Shown: positions 1-11,231, numbered from the stretch's first letter. The stretch: DNA of 64,000 bases from Huntiella abstrusa (GCA_025685495.1 JAJNMT010000285.1:62001-126000), one strand, 5' to 3'. Numbers and translations: made by a program. Notes: generated by a model from the letters alone, not told the origin.

Positions 1-313
1 ATCACTTCTGCCGACGGGCAAATCGTCGATCCGTAAGCACCGGTGAACATTCCTCCGACTTACTAAAGAATCTTGTCAAAGCTTATGTTCAATGACAAGG
101 TCTATGAGGAGTTAGTTTATCCCGTAGATTGGACGATTTACGTTTCACAACGTAAGGGTTAAGGAGACTCGAGAATTCTTATCGTTATCAAAGTCACCGC
201 CTGGCAGAATCCTATAATTTTTTGGCGAGAGTGTTTTGCGATTTTGCGATTGAGCTATGAAAGATGGGTTTGTATTGGGAAGGAAGATACATATATACAA
301 ACGTATAGAAACA
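1..313. other. Left edge and upstream region of the lysine-rich gene
   Basis: Reading from base 1 on the plus strand, frame 1 runs 11 codons to a TAA at 34-36. This could be the last codons of a gene that lies mostly outside the window, but it is too short to prove. The rest holds no ORF I can support and is probably the promoter and 5' UTR of the gene starting at 314. Confidence 0.3.
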
Positions 314-1307
314 ATGACTGACACCAAGGCTAACGACGGTTTTGTGGATGGTAAGTGGTAGTTTTTGGAAGTATACAAGTTATTAGTGAAACATTATCTA
401 ACTTTTTTTTTTTCGTTTTATAGAGCGGAAAGCCCGCCGCGCCGCCGAGCGCGCAAAGAGAGCTGCGGAAAGAGCTGGAACCACGAGTACTCCTACCACC
501 ACCACCTCCGCCACCCCCGCATCAACCGAAAGACCTCCCCGTGTAAAAGAACGTCGTACCCGCGCCGAAATGGACAAAGCCCGCCGTGCCAAAGCCCGCA
601 TTGAGCGTCGAGCCGCCCGCAAAGCCGCCAAAATCGAGCGTCGCCGAGCCAAGGATATCCACAACTCTAAAGCCCTCAAGGGCGAACTAGGCGAGGAAGA
701 AAAGGCGAAAGCCCTGGAGAAGGCGGAAAGACGGCGGTTGAAACTTGTGGCTAGAGCGGAGAAGTTGGAGAAGAAGATGGCGGCTTTGAAGGAGAAGGTT
801 AAGAGGAGAGAAAGTAACCGGGCGAGAAAGGAGAGAAAGAAGGCTAGAGAGAGAGAAGAGAATAAGAAGGAACGGAAGCAGAAGTTCAAGGAGGCTGCTA
901 TTAAGAAGAGTAAGGAGCTGAAGAAGGCCAAGTTGGAGGCTGAGAAGGCCGAGAAGGCTGGCAAGAAACCGGAGAAGAAGGATGAGGAGAAAAAGGAAAA
1001 GCCAGCGAAGAAGGAGAAATCGTCAAAGAAGAGCAAGAAGGAAAAGAAGGACACAGAAAAGACCACCGAATCACAACCACCATCCACCGCCCCCGCCAAC
1101 TGGCACGTCAACGCCTTATCCGGAGGATCCGCCCGCCAAAGCAAATTCATGCGTCTCCTCGGCGGTGGCGCCTCAGCTCCCGTCCCCGCCGGTGGTGACG
1201 TAGCCGAGGAGAAACGAACAGTCGGCAAGATCACGCGTGATTTAGAAAGTCAATTTGAAAAGGGCATGAGTAGAAAAGGCGCGGGTAAGGTTGGTTTGGG
1301 ATTGTAA
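314..1307 (+). CDS. Lysine/arginine/alanine-rich coiled-coil protein, unknown function
   Basis: Two exons (314-350 and 424-1307) joined by a 73-nt intron with a GTAAGT donor and TAG acceptor give 306 residues. The first exon encodes only MTDTKANDGFVD plus one base, so the ATG at 314 is chosen because it splices in frame. Residues 15 to about 235 are extremely rich in Lys, Arg, Glu and Ala with heptad-like patterning, predicting a long charged helix or coiled coil and probably a nuclear or nucleolar location. The C-terminal 70 residues are less charged (Gly/Ala/Ser rich) and end in GKVGLGL, which may be the conserved part. I do not recognise a family. The long antisense ORF here (398-1234) is a by-product of the biased composition. 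Confidence 0.75.
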
Positions 1308-1352
1308 TTTATTGGGAGAATGAGACGCTAGATATAATGAAGTTGGAGTTTG

Positions 1353-1700
1353 TTAAAATGCCTTGGTCAGGATTTGTGCTATGAGACCGCCGAAGATGGA
1401 GACGATTAGGAGGGCTGGTCATGGTGCTTTGTTAGTTTCTATGGACATGTGTACTTGACTTCGTCTAAAACATACCTAACAGCCACGGAGAAACCTTTCT
1501 CTCCTCTTGCCATTGAGAAAGCTTCTTAGCCTTAGCTACAGTGACCTGCTCAGTAGCAGACTTGCCCATGCGTTCTTCCTGCTTTTTAGCGAAAGCCGCA
1601 TTTCTCTGGCGTTGTTGGAGGGTTTGGTTATGTTTCTATGGTTGTTAGCTATCTCTTTACATAGTCCGAGCAGATAACTTACAAGAGGCTTAGAAACCAT
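1353..1700 (-). CDS. RAMP4/SERP1 (Ysy6-like) stress-associated ER protein
   Basis: Three small exons (1683-1700, 1476-1635, 1353-1414) give a 79-residue protein. Family knowledge: RAMP4/SERP1/Ysy6 is a tail-anchored ER protein that binds the Sec61 translocon and stabilises new membrane proteins under ER stress. Seen: an N-terminus MVSKPLKHNQTLQQRQRNAA, a charged middle, and a C-terminal hydrophobic anchor opening with the family hallmark PWLLALLI and running about 22 residues to the end. Both introns (47 and 61 nt) have canonical ends and keep frame. Every exon is under 60 codons, so simple ORF searches miss the gene. It is divergent from the gene starting at 2034 and shares a 333-bp promoter with tandem E-boxes. 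Confidence 0.9.
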
Positions 1701-1843
1701 TGTGACGGATATAGTATATAATTTCTTGGAAAAAAACGAATGTGAAGTAAGTATATTACAGAGAACCTGTTCCCAATGGTTATATCAAATCTCTCTCTCT
1801 ACACAAACATCGTGTCAACTTCAAAGCCATGTCATAACGCCGT

Positions 1844-1857
1844 CACGTGTTCACGTG
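1844..1857. promoter_or_regulatory. Tandem CACGTG E-boxes in a divergent promoter
   Basis: Two CACGTG hexamers, at 1844-1849 and 1852-1857, are separated by two bases between the RAMP4 gene (minus) and the mitochondrial protein gene (plus). CACGTG is the core of fungal bHLH sites such as Cbf1. The spacing could let two dimers bind on one face, but which gene they control is inference. Confidence 0.45.
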
Positions 1858-2033
1858 AAACACCCTGTAACAAGCCCTGTAAATCCTCGTATTAGAAGGT
1901 CTAAGCTGTTCTTCTGGAAGTTCTTAGACCTGGGTTATAAAGTGGACCTAGGGTTAAAGCATGTATACGAAAACGTGAGTGAATAGTGAGAGAGAGTTGT
2001 ATTGACTAACATGAAGATGAATTAACGTCGACA

Positions 2034-2408
2034 ATGTCTTTATATCGCCCGTTTACTAGATTACTGAGGGTCCCGAGAGGGTCGGTTCGTCGGTATTCTA
2101 CCGAGCCACCGGCGCCAAGCCATGTTTGTGATTCATGAGTAGTAAAGAAGGACATGTACTGACGTATGTATATAGACCGAGTTTTATAAAACCTTTGGCC
2201 GACCAATCATCAAGGTTCTCTTCATGGCCATGTTCACATACCAAGTTTTATACCTTGGTTGGACAAAACTAGAGCAAGATGAGATTCGCCAACAACGAAC
2301 CGGTACGTTCTACCACTTTTACCATCTCTACAGCCCTAACACCAAGTAGAAGAAGCATCCAAGCTAGAAGCCCAAGTCAACAAACTCAGATCTGAAAACA
2401 ATCTATAA
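2034..2408 (+). CDS. Small single-pass mitochondrial membrane protein
   Basis: Three exons (2034-2123, 2176-2302, 2350-2408) give 91 residues. The first exon (MSLYRPFTRLLRVPRGSVRR...) is a typical mitochondrial presequence: Arg/Ser rich with no acidic residues for its first 25 positions. Exon 2 carries a hydrophobic segment around residues 43-57 (IIKVLFMAMFTYQVLY) followed by a Trp and a charged helix, which continues into exon 3 as a coiled coil ending SENNL. This layout, one inner-membrane span plus a short coiled coil, recalls the yeast assembly factor INA17, but I would not transfer the name. The exon 1 donor (GTTTGT) is weak; the other splice signals are canonical. Confidence 0.7.
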
Positions 2409-2434
2409 ATACAATCGCTTTATTCACCTAATCT

Positions 2435-3268
2435 CTACTCCGACTTCTTTCCTTTCCCCTTACCACGAGGAGCTCTCGGCTTAGTCTTGTGAATATCAGG
2501 AATCCAACTCTCATCAATGGCCGAAGTCACACCGCTTTCATCACCAGAGGTAGGTTCAACAACCACAGGAACCTTCTTCGGAGCTCTAGGCTTAGGAGCC
2601 GGAGCGGGGAGAAGTGCCTGGATCCAGGTGTGGTAGATGAAGGAGCCTAGACCGTAGAAACAAGCACCGAGGACGCCATAGAGAAAGAGGCTATATGTAC
2701 ATGTTAGTATCCGGCAAACAAAACGAATGAATCAAAACATACATCTGAGGGTCGAAAAACGACAAAGCAGGATCCACAACGCTAGCCGTCCCATTAAAAG
2801 CAACGACCTGGAAAACCATCCCAGTCTGATCCGTGACCGCCGCAAAGATATTCAATCTCCCCTCCTGTGGCATCAAGTCAGCCTCAAACTCATAATCCAC
2901 AACACCCTCACCACCGGCTTTCACAAGGGCATCCGTCTTGGTCAATGTATAATTCCGAATGATTTCTTCAGGGTCATCCGACTTGACGAGACGAGCACCG
3001 ATGAAGGCGAGGTTAAGAGGCTCGGGAGATAGGTTAGAGAGCTGGACACGGGCGAGAGTAGATTGTCCGTTGACGAGACGAAGACCGAGTGTTGAGTCAG
3101 ATTTGGGGAAGGTTGTGGTTATCTTGGCGGGAAGGGCGGGGAGATTGTCTTCGGGCTGGAGGTTTGTTAGCTTGGATGGTGGTTATAAGTAGTCGTGTAA
3201 CTCACTTCGTTGGCAAACACAGCAACGGACATGGCCAAGGCGGCAAGAATAGAGGATTTCAACTGCAT
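2435..3268 (-). CDS. Translocon-associated protein alpha (TRAP-alpha/SSR1, Irc22-like)
   Basis: Exons 3206-3268, 2743-3155 and 2435-2690 give 243 residues. Family knowledge: TRAP-alpha is a type I ER membrane protein that sits beside Sec61 and assists translocation; fungal forms are annotated as Irc22. Seen: a cleavable signal peptide (MQLKSSILAALAMSVAVFANE, the whole first exon); a lumenal beta-sandwich region with an N-linked sequon (NYTLT) and a second at NGTAS; a transmembrane segment opening exon 3 (LFLYGVLGACFYGLGSFIY); and a basic, proline-rich cytosolic tail ending GKGKKSE. Both introns (50 and 52 nt) have GT...AG ends, and the second splits a codon cleanly. Confidence 0.85.
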
Positions 3269-3922
3269 ATTGATAGGATCGATACGAATAGGTTATACTA
3301 AGAAATAAACAAAAGACAAATCTTGACTATCAAACAGAAACACGATTGCATTGTTATATTCACTTACCTGTCCGTGTCATGTATTCAGCACGCTTACCCA
3401 ATTAGTCCACCAGTTGCTCTCTAGTCAAAACCAGTAGCTCCTCTAAAAATTCACGTGGACTCACAGACATCACCTCTCGGGTCTCCTCTACAAGAACGTA
3501 TGATTCTCGCATCGGTCTAGTATTCACGATAATACGTAGAGTAAAAGAAATTCAGGTCCTTCTTCACCGTCAGACGATATTTCCTTATCTCGTCGACGTA
3601 GTAATAGACCAACTTCCCCTATCAAGCGAGACCACGTGATACATGCCATTTGAAGGGGCACTTGTATAAATTCTCGTCACATGGAAACTCTCCGCGGTTC
3701 AACGAATCTATCCAGAGTTATCTAATCAGAAGATCAGATAACTGAGCTTCTCTCGTCAAGTCTCAAGATTCCTTAGACCCTCCGAACCCTGCCCTATCCT
3801 TACAACTACATACGTCACCGTGCTTACCCCTGTTCTAGTGTATTCTGTATTATATATCCGTCTTCGGACCCTGACGTCCGCTTTATCGTCAAGTCTCCGT
3901 TTCTTCTGGAGGGTACCACGAA
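3269..3922. other. Divergent intergenic region with a CACGTG site
   Basis: This 654-bp stretch between TRAP-alpha (minus) and the gene at 3923 (plus) holds no ORF I can support. It contains one CACGTG E-box at 3633-3638 and a pyrimidine-rich stretch running into the 3923 start, so I read it as a shared promoter. Confidence 0.4.
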
Positions 3923-6250
3923 ATGTCCACAACAACAACCGCACCGGGCCGCCTCCATAAGGGGGTTCCCTCCCTATTCACAGATCCATTTGATGAGCAT
4001 AGATCTGTCCAGGTTGATCAGACCTGTTTCATGTGTCAACGTGAAGTCGTCCGGAAACAACGCTTCCGTCTAGAACTAGAAGATTACACCTGGCATGAAT
4101 ACGGTTCCGCCCTCGTAGCCCGTAAGTACCCTCTCCCTCATACCATCTCAATACTAACACACCCAGTATACTTCGACGGTCGAGACATCGACACATTCCA
4201 AAAAGTCGACCAACCCCTCCTATATTCTCGTCGGCGCAACGACGGGGAACTTTCCCTCTCCGGCCATCGTCGTCACGTGATTTTCAAAAACATCATCCCC
4301 TTAGAATCCCACACCACCTGTGGTCGTTGTTTCCCTTCTCACGCCGTCTATCTAACTCATCGACAATGTTGGGAGACGGCCCAGTCAGTGGTTCCAGGGC
4401 AACTTGCCCGACTGATGCGCTTTGCGATTGCCACGCGGGCTTTGTTTCCGCCGCCGAGAGGATATCCGAGTCAGGATCTTTTGGGGTTCCATGGGGTTGG
4501 ACAGTGGGCTGGGGATACAGACTTGGGGTCGTTACTTAAGATGTGTGAGGAGAGACTTCCTACCGAGTTGCAGAATTTGGTGTTACAAATGGTAGCGGGC
4601 TCCTCATTCTGGCATGTCCTACATGCTAGAATCCAAGCTATCCCCTTGATCATGAAAGCAGATCGACATAATCTCGATCTAGACCCTCTCCACGTGCCCA
4701 TCCGAGGCCACGAAGACGACGGCGTAGTCAAGACCTTATCCGCCACATTCGAAACCATCTTCTTCGTGGACTACATCTCCGATCTCAAATTCAACACGCC
4801 AGGCCGCTCTACAATGACAATACCCGTACGAAACGAGAAAACCATTGGAATCTCCTACGCCGTGTCAAAACATGGTCTTCGTGGGTTAAAAATCATGTAT
4901 GCCGATGGTACAGAATCCGAGTGGCTTGGGTCTACAGCCGGTTGCTACTTTGGTTCTGCCTATGGAATCGACCTAGAACAACTCGTCATGCTTAAGTCTG
5001 TTTTCACAGTAATGCGTGTAGCCTTTGGTGTGTCCAATCTCCTTTCTGAAAACGACAAGATTGTAGATGGTAGGAAGGTAATCCACCCCCTATGGGATCG
5101 TCCTATATTCTTCCCACCAGGTCAAACCCACCATTTCCGCCCCTTAAGCTCCGGTTCTCTCAGTATAATGATCCCTTATTACACCAACTTTCGTCTTTTT
5201 CACCATCTGCCCCTAGAGTACCCCTCCGGTTACGCCCACGGCATAACCATCTGGAACGACCGTACAGGAAAATGCGGAATATCAGTCCACCCACCCACCG
5301 GTCTCCCCTATACAATCGGTACCAAAGACGGAATAGCAACACACTTCCCCCTTGCACCAGATGAATTCCTCACCGGCGTATGGATCCGCGAATCCGGTTC
5401 TGCTGGTTCAAGCCCCGTGGTTTCCCTGTCCACCTCTCGGAAAAGTCGAGTCAACTTCGCCCCACACATGTACTGCACCGTAGCCCGTGGAGATCGCGCA
5501 CACTTCTTCACCGAAGGTTGGACAGCAGTGAGTCCCGCAGGCCGAAAAGTAACAAGTCTCTTCCTTCACGCTTCCGACCGACTTGATGCCCCTGTTGTCG
5601 CTGAACCAAAGTTACCCAAGGAACTCGGCGCAATAACCCATCCAACTATAAAGGACCTTCCCTATGTCCTTCCAAGAGCTGATCCTCCCGTGATAACCAC
5701 ACTCCCACTACACAACGAAGCCTCCGGCCACAGTATCTTCGTCTCCTCAGCCTCTCTACTAGACGTAACAACCATAGATCTCCGCCGAAGAGGTCCCCGT
5801 GTCCTAGGTCTCTGTCTAACATATAAAGATGGCCTCCGGAAAACCCTCGGCCAATGGGTTCCCCCCGATACAGACCTCGGCACAGGCGGGATCCGCCATG
5901 GAAGAATCTACAATGCATCTAAACCCGAAGAGAAGAAATGGGTCTTCGCAGGTCTAGATGTCCACGTACAACCACTTGATAAGCCCGTTTCAAGTGGCTC
6001 TGGAATGCGCGTTGTCGGCCGTGTGGATGTTGTAAGGAGGGAAGTTGGGCAGACTAGTAAAGTCCAAGTATGGGATGCCGTTTCAACCAAAGTTGCTGGA
6101 ACAGAGATTAAGAGATTTAGAGGGGAGGAAGATAAATGCGTTGTATGGTGGTATGGCTTTGCTGGCGATGAAGTTGTTGAAGGGACTCTGAAAGAACTTG
6201 AAGGTCAAGAGGTTAGTGTGGAAGTTACAGGTGGTCGGGTAGTGTTATAA
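3923..6250 (+). CDS. Conserved-looking large protein of unknown function, one hidden 45-nt intron
   Basis: The ORF is open for 775 codons, but 4122-4166 has GTAAGT, a CTAAC branch and a CAG end, with a length divisible by three. Splicing it gives 760 residues and joins LVA directly to LYFDG. Seen: Cys pairs near the N-terminus (CFMC about residue 33, CGRC about residue 125) that could bind zinc, a helical middle of the kind seen in fungal F-box-type proteins, and two similar beta stretches, 'GLRGLKIMYADGTESEWLG' and 'VLGLCLTYKDGLRKTLGQW', suggesting a repeated beta-prism-like fold. I do not recognise a named family. Confidence 0.75.
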   Translation: MSTTTTAPGRLHKGVPSLFTDPFDEHRSVQVDQTCFMCQREVVRKQRFRLELEDYTWHEYGSALVARKYPLPHTISILTHPVYFDGRDIDTFQKVDQPLLYSRRRNDGELSLSGHRRHVIFKNIIPLESHTTCGRCFPSHAVYLTHRQCWETAQSVVPGQLARLMRFAIATRALFPPPRGYPSQDLLGFHGVGQWAGDTDLGSLLKMCEERLPTELQNLVLQMVAGSSFWHVLHARIQAIPLIMKADRHNLDLDPLHVPIRGHEDDGVVKTLSATFETIFFVDYISDLKFNTPGRSTMTIPVRNEKTIGISYAVSKHGLRGLKIMYADGTESEWLGSTAGCYFGSAYGIDLEQLVMLKSVFTVMRVAFGVSNLLSENDKIVDGRKVIHPLWDRPIFFPPGQTHHFRPLSSGSLSIMIPYYTNFRLFHHLPLEYPSGYAHGITIWNDRTGKCGISVHPPTGLPYTIGTKDGIATHFPLAPDEFLTGVWIRESGSAGSSPVVSLSTSRKSRVNFAPHMYCTVARGDRAHFFTEGWTAVSPAGRKVTSLFLHASDRLDAPVVAEPKLPKELGAITHPTIKDLPYVLPRADPPVITTLPLHNEASGHSIFVSSASLLDVTTIDLRRRGPRVLGLCLTYKDGLRKTLGQWVPPDTDLGTGGIRHGRIYNASKPEEKKWVFAGLDVHVQPLDKPVSSGSGMRVVGRVDVVRREVGQTSKVQVWDAVSTKVAGTEIKRFRGEEDKCVVWWYGFAGDEVVEGTLKELEGQEVSVEVTGGRVVL

Positions 6251-6424
6251 GCATCAAGTCATGTTGAATGTACACATGTACATATATAGTTAACGAGTTT
6301 GAAACGAATGAATTCAATGAGAGAATGATCAACCCAGAAACTAAACAAAAAAGCCTCTACCAAACGCCAATCCAAGAAACCCCCAAGAACGAGAAGAAAA
6401 CAAAGGAAATATAGCCTACCCCAC

Positions 6425-9400
6425 CTACAACGAAATAGAAATATCCAAACTCTCCCAATCAAATTCTTCTTGTCCGCCAATACCTCCGAACAAGTCCCCT
6501 TCGCCTCCGATATCGCCATCTCCACTGACACCTCCGACACCGACTCCCAAATCCACAATACCCATGTCGACATTCGCCAAGTCAACCTCAGGAATGGTCA
6601 CCGCCTCAGCAGTCTCAACCGGAACATCTGGAGCCACAGGGACAACAGCTGAAGTATCGTCAGCCACGTTAATCACCTCATGGATAACAGGGACTGGCGC
6701 CAGAAGAAGCTGTTCCTCAACAAGGCGGTTGAGACGAAGCAGAATGTCGGCTTTGAGAGGGTCTTTCTTTTGAATTGACCGGGTTTTGTTCTGAATCATG
6801 CAAAGGGCATCACGGAGAGAAAGGCAGCATTGAACTTGCAACGTGCCGGTTTCTGTGTTGTGAGGAGTCTGTGGGTACTGTGTCACTTCGGTTGCGACGA
6901 TGAGTGACACGGCAACATCGTACATGGCTTGTAGAGCTTGTAACCCCATACTGGCATGTGACTTAAGTTCTTCAACAATCAACTTTAAAACTTGTGGTGC
7001 CGTCATCCGTCTAATCGCAACTAGAATCTGCCGATGGGTATACAAGGTCGGTGTTCCAAGTGGGTTCAAACTCCATGCGACCAAGCTCTGGATGGTCTGT
7101 CTAACAGCAACGTTCAGACCCCCACCCGAAGTAGCACACCAAGCCTCCAGCTCAACATGGTCTGCGCCGTCCGTACGCCGACTGAAAGGAATCGAGTCTT
7201 TAATAGCGGCGAGTAATGGCTCCACTTGATGTGAGCTAGGGTATCTCCTTTGATATCTTCTGAGTCCCCGCTCCAGCGGCTTTGCCGTCAAATTCATAAT
7301 GGTCGTCAACGTTGGTCTCGCATCTGCATGAACATTAGCCGGTTTCAAAATCAAATGCAAGATCTTGATCATGGCAGTCTGCTCGGCTTCAAAATCCACA
7401 GATAGTTGGTCAGCCAGGAACAACACGGCAGGAACCAAAGCCGGCATCAAAAAGGTATCCACTAAATACTCGATTCCTGCAGCAAGAGTTTCATCTGACA
7501 GGATTCCCTCGCTAGAGGCAACTACCATGTTCTTGAACAACGTAGCTACCAGAAGATAGAAATCTTGTGGTGGACAAGAAGACATGAGTTCATCGGTGAG
7601 ACCACCCTCGGCACTGAAAAGACCCTCGATCCAGCTAGTTACATGACTGTTTTCCTTTTCCGAGAGTTCGTCTTGCGCTTTGCTGAGATGGCCACAACGG
7701 ACAAGTTTAGCGACAAATGAGTTATGGCCGGTCAACCCCATATCAGAGGGCGACAAGTTATACCGGTAAACAAAGGCCATAACGAGCATCAAAATGGCAC
7801 CAAACTCTTCGTAGAAGGCCTGGTATTGGTCGTCTTCCCGAGTCTCGTCATACTTCCAGTTATCAAGGAGGTTACACAATGGTTGTAATAGAGTAGCCGG
7901 CTTCTCAAACAACTGAATCGCATCCAACGTGCTAGGAAGTCTAGCCAACTGTGTGCACAAAGCTCTCAAGTTCTGGGTGTCTCCCTTGGCACAGAGCTGG
8001 CAAATGACCTCAACCAATGCTGAACAAACAGCCCCCGAGTTACCATCCGTCTTCTCAACTTCAGTAATAAGCTTAATAGCCCGCTCGGGGTCTTCTCTGC
8101 ACTCTGCGACTAGCGCTGCCTGTGTATATTTGCCCCCAGCTGGAAGGGATGTGTATGTCTCGCCTAACATGGCGTGTATACTGTTCATGGCGACCAGTCC
8201 GTGCAAGACACAGGAAAATGTGAATTCCTCTCTGACGTTTTCGGCAAACTGGCTGCGGGTGGGGTTACTCGCGTCGAACATGGTTGATAATGTAGGGAAT
8301 GTGTTGGTATCCACGTGACTAAGCGCGGCAGTGATACAATACTCGGGACTCCCGTTCATGTAAATCCCATGTGTCAGTTTCTGGATCAATAAAGGCACCT
8401 TGTTAATGAGGAATGACCGCAACAACTCGGCCGTACTCCGGTGCTCATTCCGCACAATCGCATTAGACAAGACATCAAACGACGCCAAGACCAAGTCCAC
8501 AACACCCTGATGTATGGTGTTAGGATACCGGTTCCGAATCAAATTACATATCTGTTCGTCGTCGATAATCGGTCTCCCTACAAGACACGAGTTGAGATAG
8601 ATATAGAGACCCGCGCGAGTGTTGACAGTCGGTAATTGCTTTGACGTCATACTCTCAATAGCCATGGCGTCAATTTCGTCTGCCTCGTCGTTGTTCGCGG
8701 CATCACGGGATTGTGGGTCGAGAGCTAGAATAGCTTGTCGGAAATCGGTCATCTTAGCAACAAGCTCGGGTGTACCGAGGGTACCAATGAACTCCTCAAG
8801 ATGTTGGGTAATAATCTTCCGGAACTCTATAATCGCCAAACGTTAGTATCAATCTCGGAAGGCTTTCTTCTGCGACTTACTCTTGGCAAATGGCAGCTTC
8901 AAACAATATAAGATTCGTGGATGTTCCATTAATTTAGACAGGAACCCCACAAACGACCCATGGACCATGTGAACATGACATCTCCAACCGGGATCTTGAT
9001 ATCTCCCCACCATATCTCCAGCCACAGCAGCAAAAGCAAAGTTCCACATCTGAATCCATTGAGCCGTGCGCTCAATCATGTGCAGAACCGTATCGACATT
9101 CATGTTCTTTGCGACCGGGAGATTCTTGTCCATTGACTCCCGTAGCATACAAGTTAATCGCCGGAATAACAGCTCATCTGCCGAAAAGGATCCTGTCCAA
9201 CGCGCATATGGTGCTCTAGGGGTTGTCTGGGTGGTCTCGGTCTCAGGTGTATGTCCGATAGTCCCAACTGTACTCCGTCTTCTCATTGCCAATAAAGCAC
9301 TTGGAATATCAATAAGTCCCATATCCAAGGCGCAAATGATCTTCTGAATTGTCGGTCCCATGATAACATTCAATGGTGGCCGCGGCTGGAAAAGCAGGTC

Positions 9401-9697
9401 TGCCAAGGCATCCGGCTCAATCCAATGCTCTCTCAAGAGCTTCGCTGAATTCAACTTGAATGCTTCAATCCGGTACGCAAGGTTCATCATCTTGTCGACT
9501 TGTTTCTCCCATTGTAAATATGCCACTCTCCGAATCGGCAGAAGCAACTGTGCCGTTCTACCCTGTCGTCTCCGTGCCCGGCGCTGCGCATCCGTAAGCT
9601 GCACCTTCTTCCTCGACATAGCCGGTCCACAACCCGCCGATGTCGTCGGTCCATTGCCCAGACTCACTTGACCGGGCCGTGGGGCCGCCATTGCCAT
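6425..9697 (-). CDS. MED5: Mediator complex subunit 5 (Med5/Nut1)
   Basis: Two exons (8881-9697 and 6425-8826) with a 54-nt intron (GTAAGT, CTAAC, TAG) give about 1072 residues, the usual size for Pezizomycotina Med5. Family knowledge: Med5 is a tail-module subunit of Mediator, linking activators to RNA polymerase II. Seen: an N-terminal stretch with WEKQVDKMMNLAYR; long HEAT-like helices including EFIGTLGTPELVAKM and YLNSCLVGRPIIDD; a central block with DFYLLVATLFKNMV; and an acidic C-terminus ending FDWESLDISISL. An in-frame ATG 75 nt downstream (MSRKKVQLTD) is an alternative start. The assignment rests on overall sequence pattern rather than a catalytic motif. Confidence 0.85.
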
Positions 9698-10166
9698 TGT
9701 GGGGTTGTGAATTCGGGACTGGCGGCCTAGGAAGGTACGATATTGTGTGGCGCGATAAGCTTCGGGTGTTGAGAGAAGACAAAAGCTATTGGCGATTCGG
9801 TCGCGAGTAATTCAAGCGCTATTAATTGATGCGATGAAGCCGATAAATCCGGCGTTGGTGATGCTGTAGATCGCGATGCATGCACTCACGCGCGAACAGG
9901 CGTGAATAGGAATGGTAAAAACGAGGTCTGAGAACAAAACAAAATAACAAAATCGGGGTAACTACCACCTCAAATAAGATGAACGACAAACGACTTCAAA
10001 TGGAAATAATAATTTGAATAAGAGTAGAAGAAAGAAAAAAAAGACAAATTCCAAACAAGGTATGAACCTATGTAACTCCAAACCAAAACGTGACGAAATA
10101 AAAGGAAACAAGAACAAATCCATCTCAATCTCATTGATCCATCCGGCTACACGCCATTGCCATGCC
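9698..10166. other. Intergenic region upstream of Med5
   Basis: This 469-bp stretch has no supportable ORF. The part near 9990-10130 is A-rich on the plus strand. It lies between the start of Med5 and the end of the micro-gene at 10167, so it probably carries the Med5 promoter and the micro-gene's 3' end. Confidence 0.3.
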
Positions 10167-10422
10167 TTAGCCATTATGCCTGGTCATTACCCGTTTCCCC
10201 CACCCTAGTCAGCGACATCGGTAAAACGGTCAAATTAAGCATACACTTACCCCATTGGGACTCCATTTGCCCCCTGGGATCCGGTAAGCGCGGGGTCCAC
10301 TTTTGAGGTGTTGGTGGGGAGTACGGACCAATTATGACGAGGGAGAAGATGCTTAATGAATTGATAGCCGCGATAGACGCATGGAAGATTTGGCGACGGC
10401 TTGGAGCCGGTAGCGGGAACAT
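10167..10422 (-). CDS. Putative 69-residue single-span membrane protein
   Basis: Exon 10251-10422 and exon 10204-10167 are joined by a 46-nt intron (GTAAGTG donor, CTGAC branch, TAG acceptor). The product starts MFPLPAPSRRQIFHASIAAI and has one hydrophobic segment (INSLSIFSLVIIG, about residues 20-32), a proline-rich stretch, and a basic end GWGKRVMTRHNG. Basic residues before the hydrophobic segment would suit a small mitochondrial inner-membrane protein. The start lies only 61 bp from the HIS3 ATG on the other strand. The clean splice that keeps frame is the main support. I do not recognise the family, and a chance ORF is possible. Confidence 0.5.
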
Positions 10423-10483
10423 ATCGTCAGAGGGCTGGTCTATTGTCCTGTTCCTGAGTTTCTAGAACCAGTCAACTCACAAA

Positions 10484-11231
10484 ATGTCTTCCGTGACCGT
10501 TCCTACCCCCGCCCCCCGTTGGGCCGCTCTGTCCCGTGACACCAACGAGACTTCCATCCAACTCGCTCTGAACCTCGACGGCGGCTCTTTCCCTCCCGAA
10601 ACCGATGCCCGTATTCTCGCGGCCTCCGGCTCCCATGCCGCGCAAAACAGCAAGTCGCAGACTATCAACATTAACACTGGTATCGGCTTCTTGGATCACA
10701 TGCTTCATGCTTTGAGTAAGCATGCCGGGTGGAGTTTGGCTATCAACTGCAAGGGTGATTTACACAGTAAGTTTTTGTCTAAAGAGAAAGGTAGATTGCA
10801 AGTAACTAACCTAATCAGTCGATGATCACCACACTGCTGAAGATGTCTGCATTGCCCTTGGTTACGCCTTCAACACCGCTCTGGGCCCCGCCATGGGTAT
10901 CGCCCGGTTCGGATCCGCCTACGCTCCTCTCGACGAAGCTCTTTCCCGCGCCGTAGTAGACATCTCTAACCGTCCTTTTGCCGTCATCGACCTTGGTCTC
11001 AAGCGTGAGAAAATCGGTGACCTCTCTTGCGAAATGATTCCCCACTGCCTCGAGTCTTTCGCCCAGGGCGCAAGAATCACCCTCCATGTTCACTGCTTGC
11101 ATGGGTTTAATGACCACCACCGGGCCGAGAGTGCCTTTAAGGCATTGGCCGTAGCTATGCGCGGAGCTATCGCTAGAGTTAAGGGTAAGGAGGGTGAAGT
11201 CCCTTCTACCAAGGGTACTTTGACAGCGTAG
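10484..11231 (+). CDS. HIS3: Imidazoleglycerol-phosphate dehydratase
   Basis: Exons 10484-10766 and 10819-11231 (52-nt intron) give 231 residues, close to yeast His3 (220). The enzyme dehydrates imidazole glycerol phosphate to imidazole acetol phosphate in histidine synthesis and is a Mn-dependent cytosolic 24-mer. Seen: GIGFLDHMLHALSKHAGW followed by GDLHIDDHHTAEDVCIALG, with the metal-ligating histidines of the first repeat. The second half of the duplicated fold shows LGLKREKIGDLSCEMIPH and HVHCLHGFNDHHRAESAFKALA. The intron falls inside the HIDDHH motif and restores it exactly, which fixes the splice. I found no perfect TGACTCA Gcn4/CpcA site immediately upstream. Confidence 0.97.

Noticed and set aside
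398..1234. 278-codon minus-strand ORF with Phe/Ser/Leu-rich product
   Set aside because: It is antisense to the Lys/Glu-rich exon; purine-rich coding sequence automatically leaves open antisense frames.
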